Source: Mactromeris polynyma (lineage: Eukaryota; Mollusca; Bivalvia; Venerida; Mactridae). From it: a stretch of DNA of 64,000 nucleotides. The notes under the pieces are model-generated. The model did no database searches and was not told the DNA's origin. It saw nothing but the letters and a program-made list of their open reading frames with translations. Position numbers and translations under genes: made by a program. Location: NCBI GenBank assembly GCA_032209605.1, contig JASFXZ010000001.1, positions 43,218,619-43,282,618 of the forward strand, written 5' to 3'. This document shows, in pieces, positions 56,101 to 61,699 of the stretch (its first letter is position 1; every line of letters starts with the position of its first letter).

Positions 56101-59100
56101 TATGAGGATAATAAATTGAATACATTCTCACACGAAGTGAGTTTAATGTCACAAGCTTATCAACATTTTAGTAGCTTTAAAATTTATTTGAAAACAATCT
56201 CCCTTAAACTACCATGAACATTGTGCTGTTCATGTTTCTACCAGTTTTGCCTTAAGCGTATAGTTTTTTAAAATAGATTTCATGTTGACTTGACATTTTA
56301 CGTCATTATTTATTTAGTATAGGTTCCCAGGCTGATTTATTATTTGACGTCACAAGCATTTTTTCTGGCTCCATGGTTTCCATTAATCTGTCCTTGAAGA
56401 ATTTGAAGTTGGTTATTAGTTATTTATCTTATGTTTTTTGGTGAATCTGTGTGATTAACACTATTGTGAGGATCACTGAATCATGCTGATGTAATTTCCT
56501 CAGTAATATAATAGATAATTTACTATATTTACTTTAAGGGCATATGAGAATTTTAAGCTCAGTTATGATAAACTTGTATTTTGAGAGCAGTTTTATAATG
56601 CTTTTTTGTCGAGAGTTAACAAAACTGCCCGTTGTAATTTCTTATATATTGTTTTCTCTATTTTAATCTGTTTGCTTGCATGCTGGGAAATAAACGAGAG
56701 TGTTAAATATTATGAAAGAACTTGCACAAGAAGTTAATTTGAATTTTGTTTATTTATCTTTTATAAAATGATTGAGATTTGGTGTACTAATACACTGCTT
56801 ATACATGTAAATGGTTTCCAAACTTTCAGAAATTTACCATTACCATCAAAATTTTCTGTCAGCCGAGAATGTCTGTTATTGTCAAAATGGAAGAATTATT
56901 GAATTATTCATAAGAAAAACCTTCATTCAAATTTTCTACAATTTTAATGCATTAAGTCACATACATTTTTGATCATGTCAAAATATATCATATGATGGAT
57001 GGAAATTACAATTACTACTTTACTCTTGAAATAGGCTGAACAAAGCCAACAATTTTGGAAATAGCCTCGGCTTAATGTTCACCTATCTTGAATATGTTTC
57101 TTAGAAAGAAAAATCATTCATAGTTGATGTATCCGGTTTTATTTACTTCTTGCCTATGACATCATATGTATGTATCTGGGTGGTATATCAGGATATAAGA
57201 CTGAATCTCTAGGGAGATTGAGGTAATATCATTAGGTCGTAGACCTACTATTCTTATCAATGAACAATTCCTTTTCAATTATTCAGTTAATGCACTGTAA
57301 GTGTTAACTGTATACATACATATACATCAGTCTTAAGTCTTACAGTGTATTTCTTTGTTGTTCCCTATGCTTCTACTGCTTTATTTTACATCCCCACCTC
57401 ATTTTTCCTTGGTGCTAAGGTGAGCTTTTAGGATCCATGAATGTCCATCATCGTGCGTCAACAATTTCTTTAAACAACATCTCCTCCTATACTACTAAAT
57501 GGATGTTGTCCAAACTTCACAGGAATGATCCTTGGGTGGACCTCTTTCATAGTTGCATAAATCGTTCCAGTCTGCTGCATAAGTAGGGCAAAGGAGCTAA
57601 AAAAAGTTTTTAAAAGTGTAAACTTTGAAAATCTTCTTGTCCCAAACCACAAGGCCTAGAGCTTTGATATTTGGTGTGTAGCATTGTCTCGTAGTCCTCT
57701 TACAAGATTGCATAAATCATTAAAATCTGACGAAAAACATGGGCGCCAGGGGCGGGGCCGTGTTCCCTATATGTATATAGTGGAAACTATAAACATCGTC
57801 TCCTCTTAAACCCCTGAATGGATTTTGACCAAACTTTACAGGAATGATCCTTTGGTGGGGTCCTCTTCCAAAGTTACATAGATAATTTTGGTCTGTTCAT
57901 AAGTAGGTCACAGGAGCTAAAAATAGATTTTAGAAGTGAAAACTTTGAAAATCTTCTTTTGCAAAAACCATAAGGTTTAGAGCTTTGATATTTGGTGTTA
58001 AGCATTGTCTAGTTGTCCTTGCATAAATTATTAAGTTCGGTAAAAAAAACATGGTAGTATATTCAGGTGAGCAATATAGGGCCAGCATGGCCCTCTTGTT
58101 TATTTTATACCCTACCTTAGTGATCTGTGTGGGGAAGTCCTTTGCTGCGAATGTTGCCTTCCCCCTGCTAATTGTCATTTCTTCATAGAAACTCCAAATG
58201 AGATGGTTACTTTGATACAGTATAATATAGGGCTATCATTGATACAGTATAATATAGGGCTATCATTGATACAGTATAATATAGGGCTATCATTGATACA
58301 GTATAATATAGGGCTATCATTGATACAGTATAATATAGGGCTATCATTGATACAGTATAATATAGGGCTATCATTGATACAGTATAATATAGGGCTATCA
58401 TTGATACAGTATAATATAGGGCTATCATTGATTCTTACATATTCTTACATATCGATGTGCATGTATTGAATATCAATCTACAGAATAAAATCATTGATAT
58501 ATCGATATTGATTGTATCAATGACAGCCCTTAGTACGTAATAGTGCTAAAAGGTCATCCAAACAGACAAAAAGGTGGCAGATAGGAGATGAATACAGGGC
58601 TATAACTGTCAGATCTTGATAGAATGTTTGAAATTACCTGGTAACTTGAGAAAATGATGAGGAATGACTGTGATGAATGTTTTGTTTGGCAATATGCCCA
58701 CTTGCGTAAAGGACATGGTCATTTGGCTAAATTACAACTTCAAGCCTTTCCATACTGGTCTCAGGGTTTGTTATATTCAATGAGAAGATCAGTAGAGAGG
58801 AATAATCAGGTCAGATGGAAGGCCACTATAGGCAACATTATAAGAATCTGTCACTGGCTTCTTGTATGGATAGAACTATCTGGCCTGCCTGTTTCTGGTT
58901 AAACAGTTACCTGTGGCCTGGATACTTCCATCAGCTACATAAAGCTGTTGATTGATTCTTATACCCGTTTTAAGAAATAATGGACAAGATTAAACAACAT
59001 ATAATATTTAAGGACTTTTTGGTTACAGTGTGATATGAATTGACATATTAATTCAAGTTATTATTTGATGTTATGTGACGTCAATATATGTGCGTGATCA

Positions 59101-59522
59101 GCATGAGACTCATCCTACACTAGGGGGTGTAACATAAGAGTATTCCAGCACCAGTGTGAACGATGGTCATTCTGGTCTGGCATGCATGAAAGCACTTTGG
59201 CTAAATTTGTCCTGACAAAATTACAGTTTATACCTATAACAAGTTACATTTATATTTTCATTTATATTTTTACAGACTACCAGTACCCTGGCTGCTGTAC
59301 CAAATAAAGGCGCCTGGAGAACCCGTGAACGTGGAAAGCAATGGTCTTGCTTGTTCTATAGTGTTGCTGTTTGCTATGTTAGTGACTGTGGTGGTTGTTA
59401 TTGCTGTTTCAAAATGGAAAATGACCAAACAAATGGGTGGCGCTATGCTTGTACTGTATTTAGCTTTTGTGGTACTTAGTGTGCTACTGGAATTAAACAT
59501 TATTCCTTGCCTTGTGGAATAA
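25383..59522 (+). CDS. SLC24A: K+-dependent Na+/Ca2+ exchanger (SLC24/NCKX family), complete, six coding exons
   Basis: Join of 25383-26159, 45918-46023, 47005-47402, 49038-49169, 54165-54421 and 59276-59522 gives 1,917 nt, 638 residues plus TAA, with intron phases 0, 1, 0, 0, 2 and a GT/AG pair at every junction. NCKX proteins sit in the plasma membrane and export Ca2+ together with K+ in exchange for Na+. Seen here: an N-terminal hydrophobic segment (about 18-40), an NTT glycosylation site at N61, a first membrane cluster (about 84-229) with alpha-1 motif [10 protein letters not shown] (132-141) and [10 protein letters not shown] (155-164), a hydrophilic cytosolic loop (about 230-448), then a second cluster with alpha-2 motif [10 protein letters not shown] (521-530) and GSNIFD (548-553). 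E137, D526 and D553 correspond by motif to NCKX2 Glu188, Asp548 and Asp575, the last being the residue linked to K+ dependence. Length is close to vertebrate NCKX2 (about 660). The loop motif [13 protein letters not shown] favours the NCKX1/2 branch over NCKX5/6, but the exact paralogue is not settled. Small alternative exons in the loop could have been missed. Confidence 0.95.
28052..28073. repeat. C22 homopolymer
   Basis: Twenty-two consecutive C bases in an AT-rich intron, followed by a CT-rich tail. The length may be affected by sequencing error. Confidence 0.9.
28200..28470. repeat. imperfect (AATC)n / (GATT)n microsatellite region
   Basis: CAATCAATCAATCAAT runs at the left, and their complement GATTGATTGATT at the right (about 28395 and 28435), so the region could fold back on itself. 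Confidence 0.8.
29349..29795 (+). repeat. 'GAGCTGTTCCA' dispersed repeat, copy A
   Basis: Collinear with 32965-33552: GAGCTGTTCCA.RACAAAAC, AACAGATATATTT, ATTAAAATC, CTAATTCCTAAAAAATCTT and GGGAAATACTCAAC appear in the same order in both. There is no coding capacity. Confidence 0.7.
30786..30911. mobile_element. palindromic MITE, copy 1
   Basis: The ends AACCACAGGAGATT (30786) and AATCTCCTGT (30909) form imperfect inverted arms of about 30 bp that also include TGAGTTCTCTC and GAGAGAACTTG. The same family occurs at 55196-55363. Confidence 0.65.
31378..31792. mobile_element. 415-bp MITE with 9-bp target site duplication
   Basis: Perfect 14-bp inverted ends GAGCTGTCATTGAT (31379-31392) and ATCAATGACAGCTC (31777-31790) are flanked by the direct repeat ATAGTAAAT (31369-31377 and 31793-31801). 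The TSD makes this the best supported transposon insertion in the window. An 8-9 bp duplication would suit a hAT-like class, but this is inference. Confidence 0.8.
32965..33552 (+). repeat. 'GAGCTGTTCCA' dispersed repeat, copy B, interrupted
   Basis: Second collinear copy of the 29349 repeat. It is split by an inserted TIR element at 33226-33468, after which homology resumes with ATTGGGAAATACTCAAC. Confidence 0.7.
33226..33468. mobile_element. 243-bp hAT-like MITE nested in a dispersed repeat
   Basis: Perfect 15-bp inverted ends, CAGGGCTCTAGAAAT and ATTTCTAGAGCCCTG. Subterminal inverted matches GTCCCGGAC (33247 region) and GTCCGGGAC (33431 region) extend the arms. The CAGGG start is typical of hAT elements. 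I could not see an 8-bp TSD. Confidence 0.75.
33838..33945. repeat. tandem repeat of about 50 bp, nearly three copies
   Basis: TATTGTATTGTGATTGAGTG recurs at about 33838, 33880 and 33930 with TGATTGAT spacers. Confidence 0.75.
34512..34557. repeat. TAGTATAA short tandem repeat
   Basis: Five to six 8-bp units of TAGTATAA in the NCKX first intron. Confidence 0.85.
36785..37790. repeat. 34 bp minisatellite, about 30 copies
   Basis: The unit is TGCAGAATGCTGTTACAATT plus GTGTGACACTACAG. Most units contain the 10-bp palindrome CACAATTGTG or its TACAATTGTG variant. A minority unit with ACACATCAATGC replaces ACACTACAGTGC at intervals. It lies in NCKX intron 1. Confidence 0.95.
38005..38075 (+). mobile_element. 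tRNA-derived SINE head
   Basis: A-box-like TAACTAGAGCGCTTGACT and B-box GGTTCAAAACC (38053-38063) at tRNA-like spacing. The arms do not fold into a full tRNA, so a SINE promoter is preferred over a tRNA gene. Confidence 0.5.
38686..38735 (+). mobile_element. truncated tRNA-derived SINE, same family as 49204
   Basis: TAGTGGTCAAGGGCTTGAGT followed by GCCCGACTCCTGATCTTAAG and GTTGTG matches 49204-49249. Homology stops before the B-box. Confidence 0.5.
39239..39461. mobile_element. 223-bp repeat with ATGCTCCCC / GGGGAGCAT ends
   Basis: Nine-base perfect inverted ends enclose text with GTCTGTCC and GTGTGTCCGTCC, typical of a molluscan dispersed repeat family of the 'CTCCCC..GGGGAGCATCC' kind. 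No ORF. Confidence 0.55.
42530..42895. repeat. dispersed repeat with internal duplication, ends in GGGCTCTTGTTT
   Basis: Two internal copies (from about 42535 and 42705) share CCAAGATTG.TCAAA, TGGGGTC and GGGTCACATGTTTTCTATGG. The end GGGCTCTTGTTT resembles the tail of bivalve repeats such as that at 57412-58100. Confidence 0.6.
44150..44415. repeat. 32 bp minisatellite, about 8 copies
   Basis: The unit is CTAACATACTGGAATGTTAC plus GACATTTGCTGT. One copy has an insert (CAGCTACAG, about 44249). It lies in NCKX intron 1, 1.5 kb before exon 2. Confidence 0.93.
45918..46023 (+). CDS. SLC24A: NCKX coding exon 2: start of cytosolic loop
   Basis: Encodes residues 260-294 plus one base of codon 295. 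The acceptor is a pyrimidine-rich run ending TTCCAG at 45917 and the donor is GTACGT at 46024. It enters in phase 0, matching the end of the previous exon, and leaves in phase 1. The peptide contains [14 protein letters not shown], a recognisable block of the NCKX1/2 loop, preceded by a basic and serine-rich stretch (KPHRSCS). Its position 19.8 kb after exon 1 leaves room for unseen optional exons, but none is needed to keep frame. Confidence 0.9.
46024..47004 (+). other. NCKX intron 2 (981 bp, phase 1)
   Basis: Donor GTACGT, acceptor CAATGCAG. No repeats recognised. The ORFs at 46064-46348 and 46517-46771 are chance. Confidence 0.85.
47005..47402 (+). CDS. SLC24A: NCKX coding exon 3: variable cytosolic loop
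   Basis: Encodes D295 (split codon) to D427. The acceptor is TCAATGCAG ending at 47004; the donor GTAATA starts at 47403. The entry phase (two bases completing GAT) fits exon 2 exactly, giving [15 protein letters not shown], which resembles the vertebrate AEGK..EKA..LH context. The rest is low in hydrophobics and rich in S, T, N and Q, as expected for the poorly conserved NCKX loop, and ends in acidic residues. The internal ATG ORF starting at 46860 is an artefact of the open intron upstream. The donor is the weakest of the set (GTAATA), so its exact position is slightly less certain, though phase 0 fits the next exon. Confidence 0.88.
47403..49037 (+). other. NCKX intron 3 (1,635 bp, phase 0)
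   Basis: Donor GTAATA, acceptor TTTTCAAG. Two thirds of it is the 40 bp array. Confidence 0.85.
47585..48636. repeat. 40 bp minisatellite, about 26 copies, no indels
   Basis: The unit is GAATTGATAAAATGACATAA plus GAACTGATGGCACGACACAA. The phase is kept exactly across all copies; variation is limited mainly to three sites (GAATT/AAATT, GATGG/GATGA, CACG/CACA). As 40 is not divisible by 3 and no stop arises in any minus-strand frame, three overlapping minus ORFs of 341-361 codons run through it, each reading the same 40-residue cycle. There is no sign that these are genes. Confidence 0.97.
49038..49169 (+). CDS. SLC24A: NCKX coding exon 4: end of loop and first TM of second cluster
   Basis: Encodes residues 428-471, too short to stand out as an ORF on its own. 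It runs from an acidic [14 protein letters not shown] block, a hallmark before the second NCKX membrane cluster, into a hydrophobic segment (449-466, ending in FPMWLTLPD) and a basic end TRRP. The acceptor TTTTTCAAG ends at 49037. The donor GTATGT begins at 49170 immediately after the CCA codon, phase 0. The match in order and spacing to vertebrate NCKX2 (..LSLAWP.., ..LWITLPD..) supports the exon. Confidence 0.92.
49204..49275 (+). mobile_element. tRNA-derived SINE
   Basis: A-box region TAGTGATCAAGGGGTAGAGC and B-box GAGTTTGAGCCCC (about 49250-49262) at tRNA spacing; homologous to 38686-38735. Its 3' body probably extends to about 49350. Confidence 0.6.
49761..49892. repeat. two-copy tandem duplication of 67 bp
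   Basis: CATATCAAACACTTAGTGAT starts at 49761 and 49828; the copies differ by one base (GACG/GACT). A recent duplication. Confidence 0.93.
50188..50369. mobile_element. 182-bp MITE of the 'LIIRPPLGP' type
   Basis: Ends TACAGTAAAA and TTTCGCTGTA (8 of 10 inverted matches). The interior has AATGAGACC, AAGGCCACCTCTG and CAAGGGTCCCAAGGGTGGTC, a layout I recognise from abundant molluscan repeats that give spurious peptides with LIIRPPLGP. Confidence 0.6.
51325..53530. repeat. 25 bp minisatellite, about 85 copies
   Basis: The unit is GGCATGGCTAACCAAAATCA plus GATAT. Two main types alternate in blocks: GGCTAACC and GGTACATC/GTTACATC. The 25 bp phase is unbroken from about 51340 to 53470, some 2.1 kb. 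From about 53250 the units shift to CACACC types with GACATGG, then decay. It lies in NCKX intron 4. Confidence 0.97.
53550..54050 (+). mobile_element. hairpin-headed dispersed repeat with three internal repeats
   Basis: It starts with an inverted pair ATACGCCCGTT-AAAA-AACGGGACGTAT (53550-53575), then CCCATGGCGGGCGGGCGG. Next come about three 145-bp modules, each with CTCTAAGTCAAAGAG, TTTCATCC.ATCTT and CTCGGCCAAGTT (starting near 53624, 53785 and 53930). I recognise this family from bivalve genomes. Confidence 0.75.
54165..54421 (+). CDS. SLC24A: NCKX coding exon 5: alpha-2 repeat
   Basis: Encodes residues 472-556 plus two bases of codon 557. The acceptor is a long T-rich tract ending TTTCAG at 54164; the donor GTATGT starts at 54422, phase 2. 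It holds a TM segment ([19 protein letters not shown], 476-494), the [13 protein letters not shown] loop, then the alpha-2 core: [10 protein letters not shown] (521-530, D526) and [10 protein letters not shown] (548-557, D553). An Asp rather than Asn at the end of GSNIFD is the feature that separates K+-dependent NCKX from NCX exchangers, so K+ cotransport is predicted. Confidence 0.95.
55196..55363. mobile_element. palindromic MITE, copy 2
   Basis: The right arm GGAGAGAACTCATGACAATC plus TCCTGTGGTTA is the reverse complement of the left arm of copy 1 at 30786. Its own left arm (GCACACGAGATGGTCACAAG) is more decayed and partly duplicated inside. Confidence 0.6.
55700..55770 (-). mobile_element. 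tRNA-derived SINE head (minus strand)
   Basis: On the minus strand the A-box-like TGGTTGAGTGGTAA (from 55763) and B-box GGTTCAAATCC (55701-55711) have tRNA-like spacing. Not a full tRNA. Confidence 0.55.
55767..55845. repeat. 21-22 bp tandem repeat, 3-4 copies
   Basis: GAGGCCCCTCCCACAAACAT and variants repeat directly after the SINE head. Confidence 0.75.
57412..58100 (+). mobile_element. dispersed repeat 'AGGTGAGC..GGCCCTCTTGTTT', two internal copies
   Basis: Two parallel modules (from about 57474 and 57795) share AACATC.TCTCCT, ATGGAT.TTG.CCAAACTT, CAGGAATGATCCTT and GAAAATCTTCTT. The tail CAGGTGAGCAATATAGGGCC followed by CCCTCTTGTTT is a familiar bivalve repeat end. Confidence 0.7.
58212..58427. 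repeat. 27 bp minisatellite, eight identical copies
   Basis: Eight copies of TTGATACAGTATAATATAGG plus GCTATCA with no variation. Open in frames on both strands because 27 is divisible by 3. The unit includes a MITE terminus, see the next entry. Confidence 0.97.
58419..58529. mobile_element. 111-bp MITE adjoining the 27 bp array
   Basis: The left end GGGCTATCATTGAT and right end GTATCAATGACAGCCC are inverted repeats (15 of 16 when the array unit is used). They match the GAGCTGTCATTGAT ends of the element at 31378-31792. The interior is AT-rich with ATCGATAT palindromes. Confidence 0.6.
59276..59522 (+). CDS. SLC24A: NCKX coding exon 6: C-terminal membrane segments and stop
   Basis: Its first base completes G557; it then encodes residues 558-638 and TAA at 59520-59522. 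The acceptor is TTTTTACAG ending at 59275. The sequence opens with LPVPWLLY, directly continuing the DITVG of the previous exon as in other NCKX proteins, then has a polar loop with NVESNGL, a TM segment (about 581-602), a basic turn KWKMTK and a last TM (about 611-629) ending [12 protein letters not shown]. The tail is short, as usual in the family. A minus-strand ORF over the same bases (59270-59644) is a shadow. Confidence 0.95.
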
Positions 59523-61153
59523 TGAGAGTCAATCTCTCCGTGCTGGTCACAGTGGTAAGGGTAAGCACGAATGACACATACTGACAAGCAGCTGTACTGA
59601 TGGATACCATAAGTTGCTGTCATGTTTTTTAACTTTATATGCAATTTAATTTTATGGATCAGTGTCTCATTTTAGAAGTTACAGTTTATATACCATTACA
59701 TCATATAGTGCGGGTGTGCAGGTTGGAGACGTTAGAAAGCACATCATCACTTCATATAGCATTGTTGTGTATTCTGGATGAGTGATTATACTAGAGGCTT
59801 CTGTAACGTTTGTGGGCCTTGCACCTTCACTTTAAATGCAAGATTATTTACACTTGAATTGTGATTATTGATGATCTTTGAATCTCCATATTAGTATTAG
59901 AAATTATATTATCTTATTTATTTAATTGTTAATTTATCTAAATGTTTTGGGGCATATTGATTACCAAACAAAGGGGAATTTGGTGACTTAAGTAAAATGA
60001 TGTAATTTAGCCATGATCGGTGTCCCCCAGGTGCATTATGCCATAAGCAAGCAATCGGGGTATCTGAAAAGCTTTATAAATGTAGCAGAATCATTAATCT
60101 AGGTATGCTTTATGTTTTCAAACTTGTCATGGTGATGCAGCTTCACAGTTTGGAAAAACATTATCAGTGATGCATAGTTATGTATTTATAAAGTAACACT
60201 TCTGTTTTGAAGTTATGATAAAGCCAATTATAGTTTATCTCTGACTTCACTTTGTGTAACTGTATAACACGATCATTCACCATATCTTTGTATATCATTA
60301 GTTTTAGTAAAATATTAGTGAACATTACTTTGTGTTGTTGTAGGTCATGTTAGAACTTCAAAGTCGTTTGATTATTTATACTACAAGTACTTACAATAGT
60401 AGCTAATTGTTTTAATTGTTTTCAATTTTAAATGTTTTCTTGTTTCGTTGAGTGATGTAAATATTTAATATAAGCAATCCATTGTTTTATATTATGCGTC
60501 ATTTATAAACGCTATGTTAATGCCTTTTTGTTACACAATTCCTTAGTTTATGTTTGTATGTTCCACATTGCCTATACTCCTAGTTGTTAATAACTAATTA
60601 TTGTTTTGTTACACCGTCCATTTGTGCCTCATAAATCTCGCAAACTTTGATTATTTTACCCTTTTATATGCTGATACTTGTTTGTTGTTCCATTTTTTTA
60701 CATATGTGTATTACTGTTTTTACGTTGATGAATATATATGTGAGATTTATGTGTATGCGACAGATCGAGACTTTTGTAACTATGTCTCTGATACAGGGTA
60801 ATGTGATTTTTGGCTCATTTGTTTTGAAAGATTACAAAGAACTATTGCCATAACTTGATCTTCATCATTGTCTTCTGTGTCCACAAAACTGTTATTTACA
60901 TGTCCTGCATTTAGCTCAGTATTTGATGAAGTGTAAGTCCCAATGAGCAGGTAACCCAAAGTATGAGCATCTGTTCACGCTTGATGTACTCTGGTTTGTT
61001 CACCGTTTAATGCCATCTGTGACCGTGTTATGTTCTATGGTGCAAATATTTGTTACGAGAGACATGTCACATACTCACATTCCGGTTAACCTCAGTTACC
61101 TGTCCCCTTTTTATACACTGTTTATTTGTAGATAATCCCAGGGGATTTATGAT

Positions 61154-61159
61154 ATTAAA
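61154..61159 (+). terminator. candidate poly(A) signal ATTAAA
   Basis: Variant hexamer in the NCKX 3' region, 1.6 kb after the stop, followed within 30 nt by T/G-rich sequence. One of two plausible ends of the 3' UTR. Confidence 0.3.
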
Positions 61160-61675
61160 ATAACTTGTGTACATGTAGTGATAACTTGTATTGATACTAA
61201 GGTGGTATATTATAGCAGATTATTATAATACAGATATATGGTTGAATAGTGTTGTTTGATGGTTATCACAAATTGCATCATTAATGTAATGCTAAATAAC
61301 ATAGGGAAAGCAGAACTTGATATATACCGTAGATAGATATGTATAGCTTTCACGCCTCTTTACACTGTTTAATTGTACCAACTATTCTACTGTTGTAACT
61401 AGGAAATTCTTTGATATTGCGCATTGCTAAATGTCAAATATAAGAAGATTTTATAACATTCGCTGGTTAATTTTAATGTATACATTTATTACCAATTTGC
61501 CGTGGCATATTACTTTCAAATGTGCCTGCTTTTAACTCAGAAGCAATGTAAATATGAGATTGAATTACTCAGGAAAAGGTTTCTGGAAAAGTGACTGCAG
61601 TTCAAACACTGCAAAATGTGGAAAATCCATTCACTGGTCAATTACTTGTTCTTGTCATGACTCTAATATGGAACA

Positions 61676-61681
61676 AATAAA
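61676..61681 (+). terminator. candidate poly(A) signal AATAAA
   Basis: The first canonical hexamer I find after the NCKX stop codon, about 2.15 kb downstream, with a T/G-containing stretch 30-50 nt later. It would give a 3' UTR of about 2.2 kb. Confidence 0.4.
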
Positions 61682-61699
61682 ACCATATGCTTTGCTGGA

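Larger units (their letters stand above)
54422..59275 (+). other. NCKX intron 5 (4,854 bp, phase 2)
   Basis: Donor GTATGT, acceptor TTTTACAG. Holds a MITE, a SINE, a two-copy dispersed repeat and a 27 bp array; otherwise AT-rich. Confidence 0.88.
59523..61681 (+). other. NCKX 3' UTR, probable extent
   Basis: AT-rich sequence after the stop with no competing ORF of note, ending at the first canonical AATAAA. It contains several TGTAAATA-like motifs of the kind bound by Pumilio proteins, an observation of words only. Confidence 0.4.
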
